A stretch of DNA of 64,000 nucleotides, taken from positions 8,946,961 to 9,010,960 of the forward strand of contig OY759270.1 of the NCBI GenBank assembly GCA_963662155.1, given 5' to 3'. The first letter of the stretch is position 1. Each line of letters begins with the position of its first letter. The position numbers and the translations under genes are program-made. The DNA comes from Lamellibrachia columna (taxonomy: Eukaryota; Annelida; Polychaeta; Sabellida; Siboglinidae). Below the pieces are notes generated by a model. That model was given only the letters and a program-made list of their open reading frames with translations. It did no database searches and was not told where the DNA came from. Below are positions 52,261-64,000 of the stretch, in pieces.

Positions 52261-53297
52261 TGCACAGCTCTAGATCCAAATTAAAACTATGCACCCCCCC
52301 CCGATTTATTCCTTTCATCTGTCGTCCACTTGTTGTTCTAGATCTAAATTAAAACTCTGCACACACCCCTCCCCCCCGATTTATTCCTTTCATCTGTCGT
52401 CCACTTGTTGCTCTAGATCTAAATTAAAACTCTGCACACACCCCTCCCCTCCGATTTATTCCTTTCATCTGTCGTCCACGTGTTGCTCTAGACCCAAGTT
52501 AAAACTCTGCACACCCCCCTCCGATTTATTCCTTTCATCTGTCGTCCACTTGTTGCTCTAGATCTAAATTAAAACTTTGCACACACCCCTCCCCCCACGA
52601 TTTATTCCTTTCATCTGTCGTCCACGTGTTGCTCTAGACCCAAGTTAAAACTCTGCACACCCCCCCCCCGATTTATTCCTTTCATCTGTCGTCCACTTGT
52701 TGCTCTAGATCTAAATTAAAACTCTGCACACACCCCCCCCCCCCGATTTATTCCTTTCATCTGTCGTCCACTTGTTGCTCTAGATCTAAATTAAAACTCT
52801 GCACACACCCTCCCCCCCGATTTATTCCTTTCATCTGTCGTCCACTTGTTGCTCTAGATCTAAATTAAAACTCTGCACACACCCCTCCCCCCCCCCGATT
52901 TATTCCTTTCATCTGTCGTCCACTTGTTGCTCTAGATCTAAATTAAAACTCTGCACACACCCCTCCCCCACCGATTTATTCCTTTCATCTGTCGTCCACT
53001 TGTTGCTCTAGATCTAAATTAAAACTCTGCACACACCCCTCCCCCCCCGATTTATTCCTTTCATCTGTCGTCCACGTGTTGCTCTAGACCCAAGTTAAAA
53101 CTTTGCACCCCCCGATTTATTCCTTTCATCTGTCGTCCACTTGTTGCTCTAGATCTAAATTAAAACTCTGCACACACCCCTCCCCCCCCCGATTTATTCC
53201 TTTCATCTGTCGTCCACTTGTTGCTCTAGATCTAAATTAAAACTCTCCCCCCCCCCCCGATTTATTCCTTTCATCTGTCGCCCACTCGTTGCTCTAG
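52261..53297. repeat. Satellite array, 14 units of about 64-80 bp
   Basis: Each unit has GATTTATTCCTTTCATCTGT, CGTCCAC(T/G)TGTTGCTCTAGA, then (TCTAAA/CCCAAG)TTAAAACTCTGCAC and a C-rich spacer (5-13 C). Length differences come almost wholly from the C tract. Two subtypes exist: the common T...TCTAAA form and a linked G...CCCAAG form (units near 52480, 52625 and 53075). A last unit fades at 53290. Confidence 0.95.
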
Positions 53298-54178
53298 ATC
53301 CAATTTATGCATGTTGTATATTCACAGACACTACACATATAACATATACGTAGTTCTTAGGGGTGGCACATAACTGATCTTTATTTGCAAACACATGTAT
53401 TACTACTCATGTAGTTCGCCACTGAGCATGTATCACTGCACATGTAGTCCACGACATAGACATGCATATTTAACACTGCACACAACTACAATGTATTCCT
53501 TTCATCTGTCTGTAGGTCCAATCTAAAGCGAAACAAAAGTGCTTTTGGCTATGCACGTAAAAGAGATAATAAAAATCACGTGTAACTAAAAGAATATCAC
53601 GGATCGGTTTACTCAGAATGTGTTCTAAAAGTGGGAGATTCCGGTCAATTCTTCGATTAACTGAGGGCTGACTTGTTAACCAGTGCGACAGATAAACGGA
53701 TGCGCAGTTGTATGAAATCGGGTAAGCTCTACTACCTTGTGATGTATTAAGCTCTGCCGATATACACAAAATCAACGCAAAGACGTAATCAAACGGGTTG
53801 TTACGTTAGAAAGAGGACTAGTTTAGTAAGCTAGTATGTTACATACAAATATTTCCATTTGTCGAGCGATTATTGCCAGACTACGGCACCCGTGATCTAA
53901 CAGTAGACCTATGGCGCGGCACAAGAAATCAAGATGCCGTGTTCAACCAGGTTTTACTAGTACACCACCGGCGTAATAATCTTAATAGTAGTTGCAAATG
54001 TTTATGTTTTAGTAACTCTTATATACTTTTGTTTCGCTTTAAGTCATTGTAAGTCAGCTACCACGACTGCCCAAATCAGTAATGTTTTGCACCTCGTATC
54101 CCCTTAAGACTCTGCACACATCCCGATTTATTCCCGTCCTCTCCCGTCCACCTGTTGCTCTACACCTTCACTGCTCAG
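53298..54178. other. Non-coding stretch upstream of LDLa exon
   Basis: Contains a short satellite-like echo at 53494 (ATTCCTTTCATCTGTC) and one diverged full satellite unit at about 54103-54165 that ends where the exon's acceptor begins. Confidence 0.55.
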
Positions 54179-54339
54179 ATTGTCCCACCGCAGAAGATGG
54201 TCAGCGTGCCTTCCTCTGCCCGAACTCAGCGGTCGTCGGCAGGACTGCGTGTATCTACGAACACAGCATCTGTGACGGCCGCGTAGACTGCCCGGACGCT
54301 GAGGACGAGTACCCCGTCATGTGTCTCTTCTACCGCGTC
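54179..54339 (+). CDS. LDL-receptor class A domain exon
   Basis: The sequence TTCACTGCTCAG precedes the exon and GTGAGT follows it, giving a 161-bp exon that enters in phase 1 and leaves in phase 0. It encodes CPTAEDGQRAFLC, NSAVVGRTACIYEHSICDGR and VDCPDAEDEYPVMC. Cysteine order and the calcium-binding acidic tail (D-x3-D-x5-D-x-E-D-E type) fit an LDLa module, a cysteine-rich extracellular repeat found in lipoprotein receptors, relaxin-type GPCRs and many secreted proteins. Only one module of the parent gene is recognisable in the window, so the parent protein is unknown. The exon is GC-rich compared with its flanks. Confidence 0.7.
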
Positions 54340-55309
54340 GTGAGTGCTATCTTTCGTAAATCGTGTCAGTGTCAAACTCTCATTACCTTCAGGGGGCTGT
54401 GTATCAACGCGTTTCAATACGTAGGTTTTTTAAATCTCGAAACATATTAGGAGGAAATAACAGTTATGTTCGTCCCTCGTCGTTTTCGATGTGTTTTTTG
54501 TAAAGTAAAGAATTTTAAAAAACTGTGTTTGATCAAGAGTTACAATAAATTTTATCTTAGTAGTTCTAAAGGTATATGCGTGGCTCTGAAGGTACTCTCC
54601 GGTGGTAAAATGGTGCAGATAAAATTTTAATGTTGAAAACGTAAAAGAAAATTGATTGCCTTTTCGCCTGTACTACGCAGCCACCATTACTGCAGAGCGA
54701 TTTAAACTTCACTATTATTAAATTATAAACGTCTTGAAAACGGCACACAGCCCCTTCGTGGGTTAACATCGGGTTTTTTGCGTTTCAAAAGGTCAAATCA
54801 TGTCGTACACATGTTATCTATTCTAGCATCTTGGCTATCCAAACCCGTTTTAAAGAACCACAATTTATTAATATATAAGTTGACCGTTATCTGTTTAATG
54901 TTAATGTTTCGACTCGAATATCGTCTTTACAATGCATGTTGAACGGCAAGATCGATAGCTATCAAATTATATAAAAAGTACCGTTTATTAAAATACGTTT
55001 GAGCGAACAATATGTTAGAATTTGCTATATAATATGATTGTACGATAACAAGTTCTTACTGCGTACACAATCCCTTATTAGTTACAGCGTTTTTTTGCAA
55101 GTTTATAGTTACTCACCCCCAACATCACACAATTAGATCAAGGGCCAGGCGCCCTGCAGTTGGGCAACAATATAAATAATTGGGCATCATTCAATGAAAC
55201 TTTGGATTGTCTTGCTTTGGTCCCGTAGCCAGATAGGAACTTTATATTAAAGGAAATATGCGATTTTCATTAGTTGACGAACACGGGGCTAGTTGGGGTT
55301 TCGTATAAT
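54340..55309. other. Non-coding stretch
   Basis: AT-rich. Probably intron or downstream DNA of the LDLa gene. No further exon recognised. Confidence 0.45.
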
Positions 55310-55520
55310 TAAGATGCCCCAATTTTTTTTATCGATCTCAAAGTACATCTAATTGAACAGTGATATACTTTATTGTGTAATCTTTATTGTTGTGTATATA
55401 AAATAATTATTGTCCGGAATTGCATAAAAAAGAATTTGACATGCCAATAAATCATCCGGCGAAAAACGTTATATTTTACCCTAATGTAAATATTTATTGG
55501 TATGTATTAATTGCAGTAAA
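55310..55520 (+). repeat. Dispersed repeat, second copy of 43320-43530
   Basis: Same ordered blocks (ATCTCAAAGTACAT, CATCCGGCGAAAAACGTTAT). Ends just before the inverted composite begins. Confidence 0.75.
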
Positions 55521-56537
55521 GGGGTCTCTTAGTCGGGGATCCACACTGCAAAAAGGCATCTGTTTAGGGATGGAGTGGACATAGATTAGTGTGGAAAGCA
55601 GATCTAATGTTTTGTTAGATTGGTGCATCTAGATAAATAATCACAGGGCCTGCTCAGCCATATCTCTTGTGAAACCTCCGAAAATGTTATTCTAAGAAGG
55701 GTACCCTAAATTTACAATTTCCGCGACTTGCGTCAGGGAACGTATTGACTATTGCACATATCACTCCATGTGAATCTCTGTATATCATATATGAAGACAA
55801 ATGGACTACCAAATGAAAGATAAACATCCACTTTCATCCGTTGACATGTGGTTTGTCAGTATCTTGAGTTTTTGTGAAATAAGAGTTCTAAAATGACAAT
55901 GACCCTATTGTTATAGCGAGACTCCAAAAATGAGTCACACAAATCATAAAAAAATTCTATATAAGCTGCTAAAAATATTTTTGTGGCAGTATTATAATTA
56001 TTACCTATTTTGATGTGAAACAGATGTTTATTAGCTACAGTTTGATAAAAAAATTATGTTCATATATTATATAGAAATGTAGTTATAGTGTTGGCAACAT
56101 GACAATCCAAAACAGCCGAATAAGTACGGCTGGTCATTTGCATGATTAAACAGACGTGAAAACACTCTATCTAATACAATTTCATCCGACATCTTGGACC
56201 CACATAAGCAGCTATATATTTTAAAACTTATTTTATTGTGTACAGAAGAGTAAAATATGGATAACTCGAATTAAGTCGGCCATTTTGAATTTCCAGTTGG
56301 CCGATAAAAAAATTCCCATTTTTACTAAATTATTACTAATAGTTATAATTTTATATGTAGAAACTAACTTTTACAAATTTAGATTTTTCATTTCGTTAGA
56401 GTGGGAGTATTTTGGTACAATTACATATGCTTCAATAAAAAGATATATTTGCACCAAAATAGCACAAGATTGGTATTAAATGAAAGGTATTGATCTCCTG
56501 TTCTATTTGCAATTGATCAGTTCAGTGCTACACAACT

Positions 56538-57204
<667 letters not shown>

Positions 57205-57399
57205 ACAAACTACCCTATGCGCCTTTCTGTTTCCGCGTCGAAAGGGGGTAACTCACAGTGCCACACCCACTCATAACGTGACCACACAGAAAAGCTGATG
57301 TAGCTGAAGACACAGACAGATGATTTTTTTTCAGCCAGCTGTCTCGCAATCCGGTGACAGGGTATATATGTCGCCCCTTTTTGTACCCAAAATTCTTCC

Positions 57400-58060
57400 A
57401 GACCAGGTTCCCCCTGCCATCAACCCCCAAAGGGTGAGAAAATGTACATTTATTTATGGGAATTGCGCCAAGGTTAAAAACACTATTTCTTTGGGGTTTC
57501 TTACGTACGGAATGACCAATGCCAGCAATTTTAGGCGGGGATTCCCCCTGCCAGCAACCCCCAAAAGGTGAGAAAAGGGGAATTTATTTAATAGAATGAC
57601 GTCGAATTAATGCATTGGCCCGAGAAAAAAAAATGGTGTCAAATGTTTACTTGGAGTTCCCTGAGTATGGAATGACCAATGCCAGCAATTTTAAGATACC
57701 AGCAACCCCCAAAGGGTGAGAAAAGGGTCACTTATTTAATGGAATGACGTTTATTTAATGGAATGATGCGAAGAATATAAAATGGTGTCAAATACTTCCT
57801 TGGAGTTCTCCGAGTAGGGAATTACCAATGCCAGCAATTTTAGGTGGGGCTTTCCGCCTGCCAGCAACACCCAAAAGGTGAGAACATGGGGGCATTTATT
57901 CATGGGAATGACGCCAAGGCTTAAAACAGTATCAAATCTTCCCTTAGGGTCCCCTGGGTACGACAGGACCAGTGCCCACAATTTTAGGCGGGGCATCCCC
58001 TGCCAGCAACCCCAATGGGTTAGACAAGGGGCATTAATTTAATGGAATGACGCGATGGAT
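57400..58060. repeat. Tandem repeat of about 130 bp, five diverged units
   Basis: Each unit has GGAATGACCAATGCCAGCAA, TTTTA(G)GCGGGG, CCTGCCAGCAACCCCCAAA, GGTGAGAAAAGGGG and TTTATTTAATGGAATGACG. The same family in inverted orientation is at 60270-60740. Confidence 0.85.
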
Positions 58061-59780
58061 AAAAACAGTGATTGATCGCGGCATCCTCTTGCATGAAACC
58101 GTGCTGCAAGTCAATAGCAAAACAACATGTGCAGTCACGGCCAGGGATCGTTTGGTGAAGATGTGTTCCAGAAGTTGTGTTCCAGGCGCCAAAGTAGACG
58201 GTCGGCAGCCATGTCCTCCCAAGTGTTGATATTAATATGACCCTTCTTCGTGTAATGTTTGGCAGTGTCTTTAAATCTTTTTCTCTGCCCACCACGGGTT
58301 CTCAAATCCATGAGTCAGCTGGTAGAATAGTACCTGTCGGGGAAGGCGGGAGTCTGGCATTCTGACACAGTGGCCAGTCCAGCGGAGCTGATTTTGCCAG
58401 ATCATTGCCTCGATGCTGGTTGTATTGGCTTCAGTGAGGACGCTGGTTGTATTGGCTTCAGTGAGGACGCTGGTTGTATTGGCTTCAGTGAGGACGCTGG
58501 TTGTATTGGCTTCAGTGAGGACGCTGGTTGTATTGGCTTCAGTGAGGACGCTGGCGTTGGTGCGACGGTCTTCCCACCGGATGGGAAGTATCTTTCTGAG
58601 GCAACGTTGATGGAATGTCTCCAGGGTCTTTAGGTGACATCGGTAAGTAACCCAAGCCTCACTCCCGTATAGTAGAGTGGTAATACAAACTGCTTTGTAG
58701 ACCATCACCTTCGTCTCTTTCCTGAGGTTGTGATCATCAAAGATTCGGGGGCGCAGTTTCCTGAAGGACGTGCTGGCACAGCAGATACGGTGCTGAATTT
58801 ATGCCTCGATGGTGGCTTTCTGGGACAGGTGACTCCCTAAGTACTATAACACATCCTTGCTTGACCCATGTTCAACAACTTCTAGGATTCCTCCAGATAC
58901 TTTGATTTCGGGAGGTCCTGCATTGATGCCTGGAATAGGTTGATGGATAACCTTGGTTTTTCTGATGTTGATGGAAAGTCCTAGACTTTGGTAGGCTTCC
59001 GTAAAGAGGTCTAGGCTAGTCTGAAGTTATTCTGCAGAGTGGGCAAGGATGACATAGTCATTAGCATACTGAAGGTCTATGACAACAGTCCTCATCACTT
59101 TTGTCTAGGCCTTGAGACGACTCATGTTAAATAGCCTCCCATCAAGCCGGTAGTCAAGTTCAACGCCATGGGGAAGACGGGCTAGAATGAGAAAAAGGAT
59201 GGCGCATAGGTAGACAGTGAAAAGGGTCGGTGCTATAGCATATCCTTGCTTGATCCCTGTTCGGATGGTGAAAAGCTCCGTTTGAGTCCCATTGAAGAAG
59301 ACGGTTGCAGTCATTTTGTCATGAAGAAGTCTCAGGATGGTGATAAAGTTGGCAGGGCACCAAACCTGGACAAGACTTTCCAAAGAGCTTCACGATTGAT
59401 GGAGTCGAAGGCATTGGTCAAGGCAATGAAGGCCATGAATAGTTCGGGGTCTTGTTCCCGACATTTCTCCTGAATTTGTCGGGCCTCAAAGATCATATTG
59501 ACGGTTCCTCGAGATGGTCTAAAGCCACACTGAGTTTCAGGGAGTATCTCTTCGATCAGCGGGCGCAGGCGATTCAGGAGAACTCGGGCGAGTATCTTCC
59601 AAGCATTGGAATGCCTCGGTAGTTCCCACAGTCTGATTTATCTCCCTTTTTGTAGATGTGAAGATGCTAGTATTTCTGAGGTCTGATGAAATTTCGTTGT
59701 CATGCCATATCTTGTTAAGTTTATAAAGTTTGTTTGCGAACTCTGGAAGAGACTGATCCGACTGGTAAGGCGAGTACCAC
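58061..59780 (-). mobile_element. Decayed LINE RT in the centre of the composite
   Basis: Minus-strand order from the right: NYRGIP-like block (about 59620), FGKSCPGL-like/ VQVWCPANFITILRLLHDKM (about 59370), GTQTELFTIRTGIKQGYAIA and PTLFTVYLCAIL, then VIDLQYANDYVILAHSA (about 59085, with YAND in place of YADD), SINIRKTKVIHQPIPG, KVMVYKAVCITTLLYGSEAW, a 27-bp repeat block, LRWTGHCVRMPDSRLPRQVL and a final GFENPWWAEKK. Multiple stops and frameshifts. The catalytic second-last Asp is Asn. Confidence 0.8.
58415..58549. repeat. Perfect 27-bp tandem repeat, five copies, in frame within LINE
   Basis: GCTGGTTGTATTGGCTTCAG plus TGAGGAC is repeated five times. In the LINE reading frame it gives five copies of TSVLTEANT. 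Other members of the LINE family have one ANTTS here. Confidence 0.95.
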
Positions 59781-59928
59781 CGACTACGGATGGAACGAGA
59801 CTGAAAACTGCAGTGCACTCCTGGAGTCCCTCACAGCCACTGCTACGGACGATGGAGATAGCGTGGGAGCGACGTCAGCTGACGATGACTCAGGCAATGC
59901 AAGTAGCGAGGACAGCGACGACATCTAA
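59764..59928 (+). pseudogene. Acidic C-terminal fragment, possibly of a related transposon gene
   Basis: The plus-strand frame contains STTDYGWNETENCSALLESL and a Ser/Asp/Glu-rich end (DDDSGNASSEDSDDI). The DYGW resembles the WGW linker of the CXC-tail gene family and many of these have acidic ends. No cysteine tail follows. Tentative. Confidence 0.25.
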
Positions 59929-60260
59929 TGCATTCATTAGAACAATAAGTGTAATAATAATGCCATTTTCCTTATGAATAAATAATTGGACAATGAACAA
60001 TGACTGTACACGTCGAGTTCCTTTTTTAGTTATACAGAAACCGAGTGTTTCATTGGAAAGCCTTTTAGCAAGATCACTTTGTACTGTGATCTAGTATAGT
60101 AGTGTCGACGCTGTGTTGTTCGAATTCATGGATTTGTGCGTTTGTTATGACTTGGTAGTATTAAAACATTTGTCAAAACCAAACAACGTTGTGTTTCTGT
60201 AGACTCTTCTCATCGAGATCATCATTGGTAGATCAATTTATGTACCCACGATGATTACAA
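59929..60260. other. Non-coding stretch
   Basis: AT-rich, with no gene. Confidence 0.45.
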
Positions 60261-60269
60261 TGGAAGTAA

Positions 60270-60740
60270 TAACCATTGGGACTGGGGGGGTTTAATGTTG
60301 TTGGTGGGGATAAAGCCTACATAAAATTCCTGCATTGGCCATTCCGTACTCTGGGAACCCAAATGGAAGATGTGACCCTGTTGTTTACCCTTGGTGCCAT
60401 TCCTTTAAAAATTATCCCTTTCTCACTCTCTGGGGGTTGCTGGAAGACCCCACCAAAAATAGGTTGCTTTGGTCATTCCGTACACAGGGAACCCCAAGGG
60501 AAGATATTTGACACTGCTTTTAGCGTCGGTGTCATTCCCGTAGATAAATTCCCCCTTTTTCGCCCCATTTGGGGGATGCTGGCAGGGGAAATCCCCCATC
60601 TAAAATTCCTTGCAATGGTCATTCTAAACCCAGGGAACCCCAATGGAACATTTGGCACTGTTGTTCCCATTCCCATAAATAAATGCACTTTTTTGCCCCC
60701 TTCGATGGTTGACTTCGGGGGGGAAATTCCCGCCCCAGAC
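60270..60740. repeat. Inverted family of the 130-bp repeat, about four units
   Basis: CATTCC, GGGAACCCCAA, TTCCC(A/G)TAAATAA, GGGG(T/A)TG(C)TGGCAGGGG and ATAAAATTCC(T)TGCA blocks recur as the reverse complement of 57400-58060. Confidence 0.75.
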
Positions 60741-60814
60741 CCGGAAGCAACGCATTTTTGAGATGTCGGGGTTAGTTCCTTCAGTCCATTAGGTTAAACC
60801 TTTTGGCGTCGTTT

Positions 60815-61084
60815 ACATAAATAAAAGCTCTGGCTCCCGGTCTAACACCCGCCCCTACATCATTTGGGAGAGAGATTTGTGCTGAAAAACTGGTTCCAAT
60901 CATGATGGACAAGCCATCCAGACCTCCAGCAGCGACTGGGAAGCAATACTGTACATGTGTCAAGAGCAAACGCACAAAGAGATGCTCATGTGCTGCTGCT
61001 GGCGTGAACTGTGTGGTTGCCTGCAAATGTTCACCAGACAAATGTGCTCGTGTCCTTGATTCTGAAATTGACGATGATAAGTAG
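60815..61084 (+). pseudogene. Transposon-type gene with CXC tail, right copy
   Basis: The plus strand reads GLTPAPTSFGREICAEKLVP, IMMDKPSRPPAATGKQYCTC, KSKRTKRCSCAAAGVNCVVA and CKCSPDKCARVLDSEIDDDK before TAG at 61082-61084. All eight cysteines of the CxC-x8-CxC-x6-C-x3-CxC-x4-C pattern are present, and the alanine run is three codons. The upstream domain found in the left copy is absent, so only the last 90 codons remain. Confidence 0.65.
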
Positions 61085-62164
61085 AGTTGTGTAGCACTGA
61101 TCAATTGCAGATAGACCAGGAGATCAATACATTTAATTTAATACCAATCTTGTGCTATTTGGGTGCAAATGGATCTTTTTATTGAAGCATATGTAATTGT
61201 ACCAAAATAGTCCCACTCTAATGAAATGGTAATTCGGAATTTTTTTCAAGTTCGTTTCTACATATAATATTATAACTATTAGTAATAGTTTAGGAAAAAT
61301 GAGAATTTCTTTATCGGCCATCTGGAAATTCAAAATGGCTGACTTAATTCGAGTTTTCCATATTTTACTCTTCTGTGCACAATAAAATAAGCTTTAAAAT
61401 ATATAACTGCTTATTTGGGTCCAAAATGTAGGATGAAATTGTATTTTAGAGATAGTGTTTTCACGTCTATTTAATCATGCAAATGACCAACCGTACTTAT
61501 TCGGCTGTTTTGGGTTGTCATGTTGCCAACACTATAACTACATTTGTATATAATATAAGGACATAAATTTGGTATCAAACATCTGTTTCACGTCGAAATA
61601 GGTAATAATTATAATACTGCCATAAAAATATTTTTTACCAGCTTATATAAAATTATGTTATTATTTGTGCGACTCATTTTTGGAGTAACAATATGGTCAT
61701 TTTCATTATAGAACTTTTATTTCACAAGTACTCAGGACATACTGACAAACCACATGTCAACAGACGCAGTGGATGTTTAGCTTTCATTTGGTAGTCCATT
61801 TGTCTACATATATATATATATATTAAATACAGATATTTCCATGGTGTAATATGTGCAATAGTCAATACGTTCCCTGACGCAAGTCGCGGAAATTGTCAAT
61901 TTAGGGTACCTTTCTTAAAATAAAATTTTCGTTGGTTTCGCTACATATATATGGCAGAACACGCCCGGTGATTATTCACCAACCTAATAAAAAATAAGGT
62001 CTGCTTTCCACACTAAACCATGTCCACTCCATTCCCCAAACCTGGCTCTGGATCCCCGTCTGTCTATATATAGCGTAAAACCAGCATATTTTAATTAATC
62101 GCCAAATCGTGTATTTTCGGAACAATCATGATAGTAAGACGTTTTGTATGGCTATTATTGGCAG

Positions 62165-63262
62165 TAGTGATTGACGATGTGGTCAGACCGTCGTGAACGC
62201 ATTCGGACCTTCGGCGTGTATTGGGTTCGTCATTTTTGCATCTGGTGACCGTAGTGTCCATGCAGAGTTCTGGCGCGGTTGGTGGTGGTCAACTGGCGTC
62301 GAGTTACGTCGAATCTGAGAGGTTCGGTGTTTTTGGTGTCGGTTGATCCCAACTCTCACGTCCATCTCTTTCTATGGGCGCTACTTTCCCCTATATTCCT
62401 CCTTGGAATAAACCAGTGCAAGTGCGGCTGTCCCAAGGGTTCGTGCGTTGCATCCGCAGCTAGTCCCAGTTAGTTTGTGGATGTATTTGTGTGTTTTCTT
62501 ATCGTTAGTCGCCTGTAACAGGCGCTGCAAGTGACGCTGCGATCGAGGCCGACGCCGAGATATTTCGTCGCAGGGTCTTGGGCGATGGTCTTGCCACAGA
62601 GCTCGATGCAAAGGGTCGATCTTGCTTCAGCATTTGTGGAGATGGAAACCTGACGCTACGATCTTTGTTCAGTTCGGTTTTAGCCGCCAGTAGTAGTAGT
62701 CTTCCATTTCGGGCAGCAAATGCCAAGTCGTCTGCGTAGCTGAACTTGCGGCTGCTTGTTGCCGGCGTGGGTGCAATAAGCCGTTTTTGGTATTATGTCG
62801 GGGTGACGAGCTTGAGGAACAAGTCACGGCCCCATACCGTGTTATACGCTGATGTAAGGTAGCTGATGTCTTCTTTCTTCGCTGGAAGCTAGCTTCAATA
62901 TGCATGGTAACATGACAACACTCGGTCGGCGACGCTTCCATTCGGGTGGAAGTCTCCATGTTCTAGTACGATAACGACGATTTGGGATAGCTGGGGTAGT
63001 GACACGCCCTCCGCTTATAGGTTGTGCAACGAAGCCATATTGGCGTGTAGATTCTCGGGTCTTCAGCGGATTTATCTGGCTTGAGGAGGGCAATTACATT
63101 GGCTTTCCTCATATCCTCGACAGATCTTCGTGAAAAGCCTGGCAAGCCATGCTCTTCCTTTGCCACCAAGATGTTTTTTTAGGAATTCAGGGTTGATACC
63201 GTCAATTTCTGCGGCCTTGTCGGCTTTAGTTGTTGCTAATGCGGTCTTGAAGAGGGTGGACA
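62165..63262 (-). mobile_element. Decayed LINE RT (Jockey-like)
   Basis: Minus-strand pieces: TKADKAAEIDGINPEFLKKH, RAWLARLFTKICR, ANVIALLKPDKSAEDPRIYT, TTYK, RITRYGAVTC..., a block near 62760-62690 reading DDLAFAARNGRL in one frame, WRLKPN, and later TVSGDRS-type tail. They correspond to the KAxGxDGIxxEFLK, VIAILKPxKxxxDPxSYRPISLL, YADDLAFAA and WRLKPN blocks. Many frameshifts. Jockey-type is a best guess from style. Confidence 0.65.
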
Positions 63263-63435
63263 AGAAAATCTAGTAAATTAATATGTTGGCAAAAATATGT
63301 AAAACAAACCTAATCAATTTCCCTCTCACTAAAAATAAAGTATACATGAAAAATTATTTATTATTATTTAGTCCCATGACTAAACATTGGATCGATCAAT
63401 GGTATACTTTTAATACATGATGTGTACATATGCAT

Positions 63436-63453
63436 AAAACAAGTTAGAATAAC

Positions 63454-63486
<33 letters not shown>

Positions 63487-63547
63487 GAATAACATATATA
63501 TATATATAATTATATATATATATATATATGTTATTCTAACTTGTTTT
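63436..63547. repeat. TA-rich palindrome with 25-bp arms
   Basis: AAAACAAGTTAGAATAACAT at 63436-63455 is repeated as its reverse complement ending at 63547. The centre is (TA)n with one internal TAGAATAACATATATA copy. Confidence 0.9.
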
Positions 63548-64000
63548 ACATGTACTTTTAAGGCACGACATGTGACCAACTAACAAAGCACATGAACGTC
63601 ACCAAATTAGATTCACAGAAACGTTACAACGGAAGTCTCCAAGATGCGACACGCACGTTACAGTTCCAATTTAGAGTAAATGGCGACATCACAAGCACGG
63701 TTGATGACGTACTTTCGATTGTTTGCAGACCAAAGCCAGCATAGCCCGATTGACAGTAGGGTTCTTCCGACTCGAACGACAGTGGCGTGACAACAATGGC
63801 AACAGTGGTTGACGACGGCACGTGAGCAGAAACCGCAGCGATCACCGTGTGTAGAATTGGACATTTTTCTTTCACCCAAACAGGAGAACAATCCTGCCGG
63901 CGGAGACAGACTATCAGGATTTCCAATTAGAATAGGAACTGTCGGCGTCAGCAGCCGCCCCAAGTTAGTCGAGCCACGTGATCCGTTTTCCTCTTTGTTG
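63548..64000. other. Window end, no supported gene
   Basis: Minus-strand ORFs of about 100 codons (63624-63963) have no recognisable domain. Confidence 0.4.

Noticed and set aside
60902..61084. KIF4-type chromokinesin gene, on the basis of identical cysteine spacing
   Set aside because: Upstream sequence (LPPT..., LVPI) matches the repeat-associated CXC-tail family and not a kinesin, and the sequence is present twice in inverted repeats.
63624..63963. Two overlapping minus ORFs with a cysteine-rich part (CHCCHAT)
   Set aside because: Cysteine spacing fits no known finger and both frames are open, as expected in a short GC-balanced stretch.

Overview
The window is metazoan nuclear DNA, most likely from a marine invertebrate. 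The case rests on spliced genes (an FMRFamide-receptor-like GPCR with one GT-AG intron and an LDL-receptor class A exon), CR1-type and other non-LTR retrotransposons, mariner-like MITEs, long (TA)n, (CA)n, (CT)n and (ACTC)n microsatellites, and small domains (P2RX7 C-terminal type, FLYWCH/MULE, CXC tail) that are typical of repeat-rich invertebrate genomes. I cannot assign a phylum from the sequence alone. Nothing prokaryotic is present. All gene and family identities come from reading translated protein, without any database search.

Layout. 1-9.3 kb: two closely related CR1-type LINE copies. The first is cut by the window edge. The second keeps its 5' region, ORF1 (zinc-finger plus SGNH esterase) and a disabled ORF2. 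Between them lies a TA-flanked MITE that contains a fragment of a related LINE and an 8-bp repeat array. 9.3-13 kb: non-coding sequence with minisatellites and a TA-bordered perfect palindrome. 13-16 kb: a decayed RTE-like LINE. 17.1-24.8 kb: a candidate TTAA-bordered element with similar inverted ends; it carries a P2RX7-C-domain pseudogene at the left end, a matching cysteine block in inverted orientation at the right end, and a FLYWCH/MULE relic. 25-37 kb: large simple-sequence arrays, three further LINE relics and a tandem segmental duplication. 38.6-41.5 kb: the GPCR gene, the clearest host gene, followed directly by a LINE tail and a 17-18-bp minisatellite. 43-46 kb: a second MITE and a third CR1 relic. 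52.3-53.3 kb: a roughly 75-bp satellite array, with one diverged unit immediately upstream of the LDLa exon at 54.2 kb. 55.5-62.1 kb: a large inverted-repeat composite. Both arms carry the 3' end of the same transposon-type gene with a CXC cysteine-rich tail, and a decayed LINE sits in the middle. In one arm an in-frame alanine triplet run has grown from 3 to about 60 copies. 62.2-63.3 kb: another LINE relic.

Most of the window is mobile or repetitive DNA in several stages of decay. The GPCR and the LDLa exon are the only parts that look like conserved host coding sequence. The most unusual structures are the 17.1-24.8 kb TTAA-bordered unit, the 55.5-62.1 kb palindromic composite with its triplet expansion, and the conserved 3' hairpin plus 10-bp tail shared by all four CR1 copies.
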